This document shows, one piece after another, positions 34,256 to 42,271 of a DNA stretch of 64,000 nucleotides (the stretch's first letter is position 1; the number at the start of each line of letters is the position of its first letter). The DNA comes from Deltaproteobacteria bacterium (GTDB lineage Bacteria; Myxococcota_A; UBA9042), in assembly GCA_020632665.1 (NCBI GenBank), contig JACKFC010000003.1, positions 1-64,000 on the forward strand, read 5' to 3'. Made by a program: the position numbers and the translations under genes. The notes under the pieces are model-generated. The model saw nothing but the letters and a program-made list of their open reading frames with translations. It had not been told where the DNA came from and searched no databases.

Positions 34256-36057
34256 CGGCTCGCTCCATCACGCGAGAAGCTCGGCGCGAGCTTGCGGTCA
34301 CCGGCGAAGCGGACGACCAGGTCCCAATCGCCGAGCCGCGCGTCCATCGGCATCGCGACTTCGGCGGTGAAGCGGCCATCGGCGGCGGTGATGGCGTGGC
34401 CGATCTCGCGGCCTTTGGTGCGATCGCGCGGGTCGACCAACCAGACCTCGATCGCCAGCCCGCCGAGCGCGACGCCCTCCGCGTCGGTCTGCAGCGCACC
34501 GCGGATGCGGAAGGTCTCGCCGACGTAGGCCACCGCCGTCGTCGGCTGCAAGACCAGCGCCGTCGCGGCGCGGCCGTCGCCCTGTGTCGCGTCGCCCTGT
34601 GCAGCGTTGCCCTGCCCGGGGGCGCGGCGCGCCTGCGCCAGGTGTCGGGCCCGGTCCTCGAGCCAGCGCGTCGTATGGCCCTGGTCGCCGCCGTTGCCGG
34701 CCCCATCGGGCGCCCCCGGCTGTCGGCTCGGCTTGGCGGTCGGCCCCGGCCCCGCACCGGCGGGGGCATCGCGGTGGAATTTCTCGGCGCCGATCAGCTT
34801 CTTCGCTCCCGCCCAGGCTTCACCCGGCCCGCTCGCGTCGCCCAAGCGCGGGCTGCCCTCGGAGACGTAGCTCGCCGGCCGCGGGAGGGAGTCGGGATGC
34901 AGTGGCCGATGCAGGTGGTGGTCGTCGGCCCCGTGTAGCTCCAGCGATTCGGCGCCGCCGCCGAGGTCGATGCGCAGCCAATGGCCACTGCCGTCTTCGC
35001 CGACCGCCCAGGCCTCGACGAAGGCGTGGGCGTCGTTCATCACGTAGTGCGTCGGGATCCCGAGCGACCAGGCGACCAGCACGAAGCCGTGCGCGCGATG
35101 CCGGCAGATGCCTTTTTTCCGCCGGATCAGCTCGGTCACCAGCTCCGGCCCAGGCTGCGGTCCGGGCCCCGGCACGAAGCTGCGGAAATAGCCGGTGAGC
35201 GCGACGAGGTTGGCCTGTCGGTCCGCGCCAGGGCGCACTCCGACCGTGGGCCAGAGCGCGGCGATCCGTTGCTGCAGCGCCGCGTCGAGCTTCGGCGCCG
35301 GCGGGTCGTCGCGCGCCGGACCGGGGCCGAGCGGGGCGGAGAAATAGGTCGACGGCGCGTCCATCAGGTAGCGGAGCTCGACCCGCCGCGGCGTGTCGGC
35401 GCCATCGCCACGGGCGACGGTGACCGAGGTATTGCCGGCGGCGTCGCGTAGGACCCGGATCGGCAGCGGTGGATCGGCCTGCATCCCGAGCAGCTCCGAG
35501 CTCGGCGCAACCGACGGCAGCGGCGTGCGTCGTCCGGCGACCAACTCGAGGGTGACGTGGCCCCAGAAGAGCTCGTGTCCGGGCCGCGCGCCGCTGCGTC
35601 GCACCCGCAGGTTGCGCACGCCCTCGCCGGAGAGGCCCAACGAGCCGTCGGCGTTGGCGCGATCGAAGGCGAGGTCGCGCTTGAACGGGGCCACGCTCGG
35701 GTCGAAGACGACGCGATAATGCAGCGCCCCTTCTTTGCCGGTGGCGGCGTCGGGGCGGATCTGCGGCGGCGGTGTCGAGCCGGGCTCGGGGGGCGCGGGG
35801 TAGAGCGGCGCGCCATCGCCGTCGCGCTCACCGACACCGCGCGGCGCCGGCGCGTCGATCCGGCCGCTGCTCGTCTCGATCGCCGAGGGCAAGCCGCCGT
35901 CACGCTGGCCCACCGGGCGGTCGCTGCGGCCGCGTCCGGCGCTCGGAGGCGGCCGCTCGTGCAGCGTCGGGGTCGGGCGATCGGCGTGGGCCGCGACCGG
36001 CATCGCCAGCCACGCGACGAGCAAGGGCAGGGGCGTCTTGGTCGCTCGCCTCGCCAT
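34252..36057 (-). CDS. Secreted transglutaminase-like protein
   Basis: The protein has 601 residues with an N-terminal signal peptide (LPLLVAWLAMPVAAHA). A transglutaminase core is centred near residues 300-380: Cys in RKKGICRHRAHGFVLVAW, His in MNDAHAFVEAWAV and Asp in RIDLGGG give the Cys-His-Asp triad. The Pro/Gly-rich linkers on both sides are long. The C-terminal ~100 residues (VGETFRIRGALQTD and on) look like an Ig-type beta domain. It is likely a periplasmic or surface cysteine peptidase or transamidase. It lies between a DMT permease gene (3 bases upstream) and alr (overlapping) in one operon. Confidence 0.82.
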   Translation of the reverse strand: MARRATKTPLPLLVAWLAMPVAAHADRPTPTLHERPPPSAGRGRSDRPVGQRDGGLPSAIETSSGRIDAPAPRGVGERDGDGAPLYPAPPEPGSTPPPQIRPDAATGKEGALHYRVVFDPSVAPFKRDLAFDRANADGSLGLSGEGVRNLRVRRSGARPGHELFWGHVTLELVAGRRTPLPSVAPSSELLGMQADPPLPIRVLRDAAGNTSVTVARGDGADTPRRVELRYLMDAPSTYFSAPLGPGPARDDPPAPKLDAALQQRIAALWPTVGVRPGADRQANLVALTGYFRSFVPGPGPQPGPELVTELIRRKKGICRHRAHGFVLVAWSLGIPTHYVMNDAHAFVEAWAVGEDGSGHWLRIDLGGGAESLELHGADDHHLHRPLHPDSLPRPASYVSEGSPRLGDASGPGEAWAGAKKLIGAEKFHRDAPAGAGPGPTAKPSRQPGAPDGAGNGGDQGHTTRWLEDRARHLAQARRAPGQGNAAQGDATQGDGRAATALVLQPTTAVAYVGETFRIRGALQTDAEGVALGGLAIEVWLVDPRDRTKGREIGHAITAADGRFTAEVAMPMDARLGDWDLVVRFAGDRKLAPSFSRDGASR

Positions 36058-36060
36058 GCC

Positions 36061-36957
36061 TCAGCCTCCCAATCCGTCGATCGCCACCGTCAGCGCGCCC
36101 GCGATCGCGAGCACAGCGCCCCACCACCGCCGTGCCGGCACCGGCTCGCCGAGGACGAAGCGCGCTCCTAGTAGCGTGAACACCGTCGCCGTCTGGTTCA
36201 ATACCGCAGCGGTGGATGCCGCGGTGTATTTGGTCCCGCCGAGCCACAGGATCATCGAGAGCCACGTCCCCAGCACGGCAGCCGGCAGCAGCGAGCGCGC
36301 CGCCTCGCGGTTGCGGAAGACCGTGAAGCTGCGCCGCAGGCGGGCCGACGGCAGGTGAACCAGCGCCTGCGCCACCAGCCCAGCGCAGAGCCGGATCGCG
36401 GTCGCGGCGATGAGGCCCGTCCGCTCCAGCGCCGGCTTGGCGATCACGACGCCGACGGCCACCGCGACGATCGCGGCCAGCCCGAGCAGCAGCCCGGCGC
36501 CGACCGGCTCCCGCGCGCCGCGTCGCCACGTCGCGACCACCAGCCCGACGACGACCAGCGCCGAACCCAGCGCGAAGCCCCGACTCAGCGGCTCGCCGAG
36601 CCAGAGCACCGCCGCGAGCACGACCGTCGGTGCGTAGGCGCAGTCGAGAAGCGCCATCCACGATGCGCCCAGGCGACGCAGCGCGGCGAGGAAGAGCACG
36701 TCGCCGATCGCGATCCCGAGGATGCCCGAGAGCGCAAGGATGGCGACGTCCGCGAGCGGGATGCCGAGCGCCTGCTCCGGGGCTGCGAGGACCAGCGTCG
36801 CCGCGATCAAGATGGTGCCGACCGCGTTCTTGAAGAGGTTGGCCGCCGCCGCGCCGACCTCGACCCCACGACGCAGCAAGATGACCGCCGCCGACCACAC
36901 GACGGCCGTTCCGACCGCCATCGTCATGCCGAGTTGGTCGTCCGTCAGCGTCGCCAT
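36061..36957 (-). CDS. EamA/DMT-superfamily permease
   Basis: The protein has 298 residues and ten predicted helices, with the two EamA halves recognisable (MAVGTAVVWSAAVILLRRG at the N-terminus; AVLNQTATVFTLLGARFVLGE in the second half). Family members move amino acids, nucleotide sugars or other metabolites across the inner membrane; the substrate here is unknown. The ATG at 36957 follows GGGGAGG. It is first in a three-gene minus-strand operon with the transglutaminase-like gene and alr, and divergent from the phosphofructokinase gene. Confidence 0.88.
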   Translation of the reverse strand: MATLTDDQLGMTMAVGTAVVWSAAVILLRRGVEVGAAAANLFKNAVGTILIAATLVLAAPEQALGIPLADVAILALSGILGIAIGDVLFLAALRRLGASWMALLDCAYAPTVVLAAVLWLGEPLSRGFALGSALVVVGLVVATWRRGAREPVGAGLLLGLAAIVAVAVGVVIAKPALERTGLIAATAIRLCAGLVAQALVHLPSARLRRSFTVFRNREAARSLLPAAVLGTWLSMILWLGGTKYTAASTAAVLNQTATVFTLLGARFVLGEPVPARRWWGAVLAIAGALTVAIDGLGG

Positions 36958-37097
36958 CGAGCCTCCCCGGCGCCAGTCGCGGCGACGCGGTTGGCGAGCC
37001 TGCCGCAGCCGCCCTGCGCAAGCCAGGGGCCTGCGCCACGCCGCACCCCGCTTGACCCACAACAGCCCTTGCCGGACGCTGCACCGAGGAGGAGAAG

Positions 37098-38186
37098 ATG
37101 CGAACGATCGCGGTGTTGACCAGCGGCGGTGATGCCCCGGGAATGAACGCGGCGGTGCGGGCCATCGTCGGCGTGACCTGCGGCCTCGGCGGCACGGTCC
37201 TCGGCGTGCGGCACGGCTACCAAGGCCTGATCGCGGCCGACTTCCAGCCCCTGACGCCGGCTGCGGTCGACGGCTGGAATCGGCGCGGCGGCAGCGTCCT
37301 CGGCTCCTCGCGGTCGCTGCCGTTCCGGACCCCGGAGGGACGCGCACAGGCGCTCGACAGCCTCGCCGCGCAGGGCGTCGAAGACCTCGTCGTGATCGGC
37401 GGCAACGGCTCGTTGGCCGGCGCGCGGGCCCTCGCTGCGAGCGCCCGCGATCGCGGCCAAGCGCTGCGGGTGGTCGGCATCCCGGCCAGCATCGACAACG
37501 ATATCGCCACGACATCGCTCTCGATCGGGGTCGACACCGCGCTCGGCACCATCGTCGAGTGCTGCGACAAGATCCTCGATACCGCCTCGAGTCACGCCCG
37601 CACCTTCCTCGTCGAGGTGATGGGGCGCGATTGCGGCTACCTCGCCATGACGGCCGCGGTCGCGACCGGAGCCGATGGCGTGCTCTACCCCGAGGCGCGT
37701 CTGGGCGAGGACGAGATCTTGGCCCGCGTCGCGGCGATCGTGCGCCGCGCCTACGTGCCGGAAGACGGCCGCCACCGGGTGCTCATCGTCAAGGCCGAGG
37801 GCGTCGCGCTGCCGGTCGAGACCCTGCGCGAGCGCTTGGACGCCCAGCTGCAGAGCGAGGGGCTGGCGGTCGAGACCCGCTCGGTGGTGCTCGGCCACGT
37901 CGTCCGCGGCGGCGCGCCGAGCGCGACGGATCGCCTCATCGCCGGGCGCCTCGGCCACGCCGCGGTGCGCGCCCTGCTCGACGGCCGCGACCAAGTGATG
38001 ACGGCCTGGCACCCGCCACCGCTCGGCGAGCCGCCCGGCGACGCACTGGCGCTGGATCCCTACGTCCGCTTGGTGCCGCTCGATCGCGTCTTGCGAGAGA
38101 CCGACGCCATCGCCGCGGGCACCCACCCGATCGCGGCGTTCCGGGCCAAGCTGCTCGCGGCGGCCGAGCCCTTCCTCGCTGTGTGA
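37098..38186 (+). CDS. pfkA: 6-phosphofructokinase family protein
   Basis: The protein has 362 residues. It phosphorylates fructose 6-phosphate in glycolysis. Motifs: TSGGDAPGMNAAVRA at the N-terminus, GGNGSLAGA, PASIDNDIATT, EVMGRDCGYLAM and LGHVVRGGAPSATDR. Gly after GGN suggests ATP rather than pyrophosphate as donor. Two positions are atypical: GGDGS is GGNGS, and PGTIDND is PASIDND, so a metal-ATP Asp is Asn and a Thr is Ser. The base Asp in IDND is kept. The start has GAGGAGAAG upstream. Confidence 0.88.
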   Translation: MRTIAVLTSGGDAPGMNAAVRAIVGVTCGLGGTVLGVRHGYQGLIAADFQPLTPAAVDGWNRRGGSVLGSSRSLPFRTPEGRAQALDSLAAQGVEDLVVIGGNGSLAGARALAASARDRGQALRVVGIPASIDNDIATTSLSIGVDTALGTIVECCDKILDTASSHARTFLVEVMGRDCGYLAMTAAVATGADGVLYPEARLGEDEILARVAAIVRRAYVPEDGRHRVLIVKAEGVALPVETLRERLDAQLQSEGLAVETRSVVLGHVVRGGAPSATDRLIAGRLGHAAVRALLDGRDQVMTAWHPPPLGEPPGDALALDPYVRLVPLDRVLRETDAIAAGTHPIAAFRAKLLAAAEPFLAV

Positions 38187-38262
38187 ATCCTCTTGCAACG
38201 GGGGGCGTCGCGCCTTGTCTTCGGGTGCGGCCGACGCAACCCCGGGCCGCAGAGGAGCACCA

Positions 38263-38685
38263 ATGAGCCTTCCGCATCTCGCCATCCGCGACGTCATGAC
38301 CCCGAGCGCCATCACGGTCGGCGGCGGCGACAACCTGCACGACGCGCAGGAAGTGATGAGCCGCAACGGCATCCGCCACCTCCCTGTCCTCGAGGACGGC
38401 GATCTGGTCGGCGTCCTGTCGGACCGCGACATCGCCGTCGCCCTCTCGTTCAAGGGCAACAACCCGAAGAATACGACCGCCGCCGAAGTCTGCGCCCGCG
38501 ACATCTACGTGACCCATCCGGGTTCGGCGCTGGCCGAGGTCTCCGCCGAGATGGCCGATCGCCGCTACGGCTCCGCGGTCGTGACCGATGACGGCAACGT
38601 GGTCGGCATCTTCACGACCACCGACGCCTGCCGCGCGCTCGGCCAGCTGCTCACGCCGGGCAGCGACCTGCTCGAGCACCGCTAG
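38263..38685 (+). CDS. CBS-domain pair protein
   Basis: The protein has 140 residues and consists of two CBS motifs (DVMTPSAITVGGGDNLHDA...PVLEDGDLVGVLSDRDI and YVTHPGSALAEV...GNVVGIFTTTDACRAL). CBS pairs bind adenine nucleotides such as AMP, ATP or S-adenosylmethionine and regulate partner proteins. It stands alone here without a catalytic domain. The ATG at 38263 follows AGAGGAG; an upstream GTG at 38215 lacks such a site. Confidence 0.9.
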   Translation: MSLPHLAIRDVMTPSAITVGGGDNLHDAQEVMSRNGIRHLPVLEDGDLVGVLSDRDIAVALSFKGNNPKNTTAAEVCARDIYVTHPGSALAEVSAEMADRRYGSAVVTDDGNVVGIFTTTDACRALGQLLTPGSDLLEHR

Positions 38686-38775
38686 CGGCAAGGGGCGCGG
38701 GCCGGCCGATCTTCGCGGGTGACACCCCGCGCCTCGATCGGCATCCTGGCGGCACGTCCCGTGCAGGAGGTCCCG

Positions 38776-39333
38776 ATGGCCACGCGCAAGCGAACCACAA
38801 CGAGTAAGAAGGCAACGTCCGAGGCGGCCGACGCGGCAGCCTCGGACGTCGCCGTTACAGCCGCGCCCGACACGCCGGCAGCCGCCGCAACGCCCGCGGC
38901 GAAGCCACGCGCCCGGTCCGCGGCGACGAAGGCGCCACGGTCGAAGGCCGCGCCCCGCAAATCCGCTGCGTCGGCCGCAGATGCCGCCCCGGCTGCTGTG
39001 ACGCCGCCGACCGCAGAGGCGACCCCGGCCGCCAAGGCTGCGCAAGACCCGGCACCCGTGAAGGCCCGCAAGCCGGGCAAGCCGCACAAGGCAGTCGAGC
39101 CCGCGCGGCCGGAGAAGATCGGCAAGGCCAAGCGCCGCCACCTGCGCGCCCTCGCTGCGTCCCTCTTCGGCGATTCGGATTGGGCCGCAGCGGTCTGGGC
39201 GTCGAAGACCCCGCTCGACGATTGCGACGCCTGGCTCCGGCGAGAGTACGGCGTTCGACTCCGCAAGCGGCATCGCCGGGCGCTCGCCTCGCTGGCCCAC
39301 GCGGCCCGCAGCCTACTGGGACTGCCCGGCTAG
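38776..39333 (+). CDS. Histone-H1-like basic protein
   Basis: The protein has 185 residues. The first ~125 are a Lys/Ala/Pro-rich tail with AAP/AKP/KAP spacing like histone H1 C-terminal domains and bacterial H1-like proteins. The last ~60 residues (RRHLRALAASLFGDSDWAAA to SLLGLPG) form a compact basic helical domain I do not recognise. DNA binding is inferred from charge. The ATG at 38776 follows AGGAGG. The gene is convergent with the TolC-like gene, with overlapping stops. Confidence 0.6.
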   Translation: MATRKRTTTSKKATSEAADAAASDVAVTAAPDTPAAAATPAAKPRARSAATKAPRSKAAPRKSAASAADAAPAAVTPPTAEATPAAKAAQDPAPVKARKPGKPHKAVEPARPEKIGKAKRRHLRALAASLFGDSDWAAAVWASKTPLDDCDAWLRREYGVRLRKRHRRALASLAHAARSLLGLPG

Positions 39334-40913
39334 TCTTCTGCGGCCGGCGCCGCGCCGGCATCGCTCTGCGCTTCTGCGGGGGGCTTGGGCTCCGGCGCCA
39401 ACCACGGCAGCAGCCGGCCGTTGGCCGCCATCAACCGCAGCCGCGCGGCCTGCAAGTCGCCCCACGCCGCGGCGGCTTTCGCGGCGGCGTCGGCGGTCGC
39501 GACTTCGCGCAGGTTGACCACCACCAAATCACTCTGGCCGAGATCGAAGCGCCGCCACTCGGCCTGTTCGAGGGCATGAGCGGCTTCGGCGGCGCGCTGT
39601 GCCTGCTCCATCCGCTTGCGCGCCGCCACCAGCGCGATGTGGGCGCTGCGCACCTCGACCGCGATGCGTTCCCGCCACAACTGGCCGGCGGCGCGGGCTG
39701 CGTCGGCCGCTGCCTCGGCCGCGGCGCGACCACCACGGGCCTTGCGTCGCGGCCACGGCCAATCCAACGAGAGCTTCGCCACGGCACGCGGCCCGCCCTT
39801 GCTGATCTCGGCGGCGCCGTAGCCGCGATCGTCGCCGAGCCCCCAGGCCGCGTCGAGCAGGAGGTTGGCACGCGGCTGCGCGTCGTTGGCTGCCAACGAG
39901 GCGTCGATCTGCGCCGACGCGACGGCCAATCCGGCGACCCGTGGCTCCGGGCGCGCCGCGACGGCGGCCTCGATCTCGTCCCGACTGGCCTGGGCGCCGA
40001 GATCGTCGCGCACTTCCAGCGCCGGCGACGCACCGAGCGCCGACGCCATCGACGCGACCTCGCGTGGCGCGCCCTGACCGTCGCGGTAGTAAAGCGAGAG
40101 CTGCAGGGCGGCGGTCGTCGTGGCCTGCCGCGCCGCGAGCTGTCGCTCCCGACGGGCCGCGAGCAATCGCGCGTTGTCGACCCGCACCAGCTCGGCGACC
40201 AGGCCGCGCGCGACCCGCACCTCGAGCTGCGCCGCGCGCCGCTCGGCCAGCGACAGCAGCTCGGCATAGGCGCGCTCCTTCGCCGCGGCCACCCGCCACT
40301 TCACCCACACGAGGCCAGCCTTCTCGACCAATTGCAGCGCCTTGCTGCGCAGGCGGAGCCCTTCGGCTTCGGCCTCCAGCTCGGCCTGGCGCCGCTTCGC
40401 CCGCTCCGGGTCGACGGCGCGGCCGCGCAGCAACGGCACCTCGATCTGCGCGTAGATCTCACCGGCTTCGGCCGTCACCGCCTTGCCGGCGTAGACCGGA
40501 TGGTCCGCCCCGATGCGATAGCCGCCCTTCCAGGCGAGGCCGCTCCATGCCGTCTGCTGCTTCACGCCGAGGCCCGCCACCCAGGCGCCGTAGGGGCCGA
40601 TCGGCGCGGCGCCGGCGTCGACCATCAGCTTCGGGTCGAAGGCGCCCTGTGCCGCGAGGAGCTTGGCCTGCCGGGCCCGGACCTTGGCGTGCGCGGCGCG
40701 CAGGGTCGGGTGGTGCTTCAATGTCGCCGCGAGGACGTCGCGCAGCACGACGGCCGCCATCTCCGGGCGCTCGACTTCGGTGGCCGCGGGCTTGCGCTGC
40801 TCCGTCGCCTCGGCCAGGCCCGGGCCAGACGTCGGCTTCGCCGGCCGCGCCGCCGCTGCGAGCGGGACCGAAAGCAAGACCAACGCTGCGGCGGCGCCGC
40901 GCAGGGGCATCAT
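39330..40913 (-). CDS. TolC-family outer-membrane efflux protein
   Basis: The protein has 527 residues with a signal peptide (ALVLLSVPLAAAARP). Two outer-membrane-efflux repeats of long coiled-coil helices follow (residues about 60-270 and 300-500), as in TolC, with beta-strand segments such as LDAAWGLGDDRGYG between them. It would form the trimeric exit duct for the HlyD-like adaptor encoded just upstream; the ATG overlaps that gene's TGA by one base (TGATG). It is last in the three-gene export operon. Confidence 0.85.
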   Translation of the reverse strand: MMPLRGAAAALVLLSVPLAAAARPAKPTSGPGLAEATEQRKPAATEVERPEMAAVVLRDVLAATLKHHPTLRAAHAKVRARQAKLLAAQGAFDPKLMVDAGAAPIGPYGAWVAGLGVKQQTAWSGLAWKGGYRIGADHPVYAGKAVTAEAGEIYAQIEVPLLRGRAVDPERAKRRQAELEAEAEGLRLRSKALQLVEKAGLVWVKWRVAAAKERAYAELLSLAERRAAQLEVRVARGLVAELVRVDNARLLAARRERQLAARQATTTAALQLSLYYRDGQGAPREVASMASALGASPALEVRDDLGAQASRDEIEAAVAARPEPRVAGLAVASAQIDASLAANDAQPRANLLLDAAWGLGDDRGYGAAEISKGGPRAVAKLSLDWPWPRRKARGGRAAAEAAADAARAAGQLWRERIAVEVRSAHIALVAARKRMEQAQRAAEAAHALEQAEWRRFDLGQSDLVVVNLREVATADAAAKAAAAWGDLQAARLRLMAANGRLLPWLAPEPKPPAEAQSDAGAAPAAED

Positions 40914-42271
40914 CACTTGTCGGCATCCTTTTCGGATTTGCCGGTCGGCTTGGCGGCCTTGCCGGCAGCCTTCTTCGCGTCTGCGGTCATCTCGCGGGGG
41001 AAGCCGTTGAACTGGCGCCACAACTCGTAGCCGAGCGGGACTTGCTCGAGCAGGACCCAGCCCTTCGCCCGCAGGCCCTGGCGGAGCATGCCGTCGCCCG
41101 GCCAATCGGGTTGTTCGGGGTCTGGCAGCACGACCACGCGGAACGCGCCGTCGCGTCGGCTGGCGCGGTCGACGAAGGCGACCCGGCCGGCGAAGGTGCC
41201 GACCGAGAGGCCCGGCCAGCCGGCGAGCTGCAGCGCCGGCCAGCCTTCGAATTGCAGGCGCACCGGGCGGCCGTCGGTCACCAGCGGCGCGTCGTTGCCG
41301 TCGACCCAGAGCTCGACCGCGGCGCGACCGCCATCGGGGACGACCATGCCGAGCTGCTCGCCTTGCTTGACGACGACACCTCCGGCGTGGCCGGCGAGCT
41401 CCAGCACGACGCCGTCGCGCGGGGCGCGGACCAGTCGGCTCTCCTGCCGGGCGAGGTCGGTCTCGATCTTGGCCAACTCGCCCTGGGCGTACGCCACCTC
41501 GGACTCCGCCTTGCGCATCGTCGCGCCAGCGGAGGCGACCTTGGCGCCGGCGTCGGCTTCGGCCTTGAGCTGCTTCGCCTTCGCCGCCGTCTCGTAGGCC
41601 AGCGCTTCGGAGATGGCGGCCTCGGCGGTCTGCGATTCGGTCTGCGCCTTCGCCAGCGAGAGCTCGGCCAACTCGATCTCGCGGCGGCTGGCGAGTCCTT
41701 CGGTCTCGAGCTTGGCGACGCGATCGCGCTGCAGCTTGGCGGTGCGCCGGGCGGCGTCCGCAGCGAGCTTTTTCTGCCGCGCGGCACGGACCTTCTGCTG
41801 CGCCATGGTCACGTCGAGGCGGGCCGCCTCGACTGCGAGCTCACCGGCGCGAACGTAGGCCCGGCGCTGGTCGTCGTAGGCGGCGACGCGGGCTTCGGCG
41901 GCGGTGATCCGGTCGAGGATCGCGCGCCGATTGCTCTGCAGGCGATCGACGTAGTTGGGGTCGATATCGGAGATCTTGGCGATCGGATCGCCTTTCTCGA
42001 CCCGGCTGCCCTCGATCACCATCCATTGTTCGACCCGGCCCGAGATCGGCGCGTCGACGCGCTGCGGCCGGTCGGTCGGGGCATAGGCCACAACGGCGCC
42101 GCCGCCGACCGCGTTCTGCTGCCACGGAACCCACGCCAGCACCGCTGCCGCGAGCAGGCCCGTGCCGAGGATGATCCCCGTGAGCCAAGTCATCGGACGC
42201 GGCGAGCGCGCCCGGTCGAGCGGCGTCCGCCGACCCTGCTCGCTGCCCTCGGTCCACGTCGTCGCGCTCAT
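40913..42271 (-). CDS. HlyD-family membrane-fusion (periplasmic adaptor) protein
   Basis: The protein has 452 residues. A short cytoplasmic N-terminus precedes one membrane helix (MTWLTGIILGTGLLAAAVLAW, near residue 30-45). Next come a lipoyl half (RVDAPISGRVEQWMVIEGSRV), a long Ala/Glu/Lys coiled coil (about 95-300), the second lipoyl half (RLVRAPRDGVVLELAGHAGGVVV) and a beta-barrel. The C-terminus is Lys-rich. It links the inner-membrane ABC subunit to the TolC-like duct. The ATG overlaps the stop of the ABC gene (ATGA). Confidence 0.9.
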   Translation of the reverse strand: MSATTWTEGSEQGRRTPLDRARSPRPMTWLTGIILGTGLLAAAVLAWVPWQQNAVGGGAVVAYAPTDRPQRVDAPISGRVEQWMVIEGSRVEKGDPIAKISDIDPNYVDRLQSNRRAILDRITAAEARVAAYDDQRRAYVRAGELAVEAARLDVTMAQQKVRAARQKKLAADAARRTAKLQRDRVAKLETEGLASRREIELAELSLAKAQTESQTAEAAISEALAYETAAKAKQLKAEADAGAKVASAGATMRKAESEVAYAQGELAKIETDLARQESRLVRAPRDGVVLELAGHAGGVVVKQGEQLGMVVPDGGRAAVELWVDGNDAPLVTDGRPVRLQFEGWPALQLAGWPGLSVGTFAGRVAFVDRASRRDGAFRVVVLPDPEQPDWPGDGMLRQGLRAKGWVLLEQVPLGYELWRQFNGFPREMTADAKKAAGKAAKPTGKSEKDADK

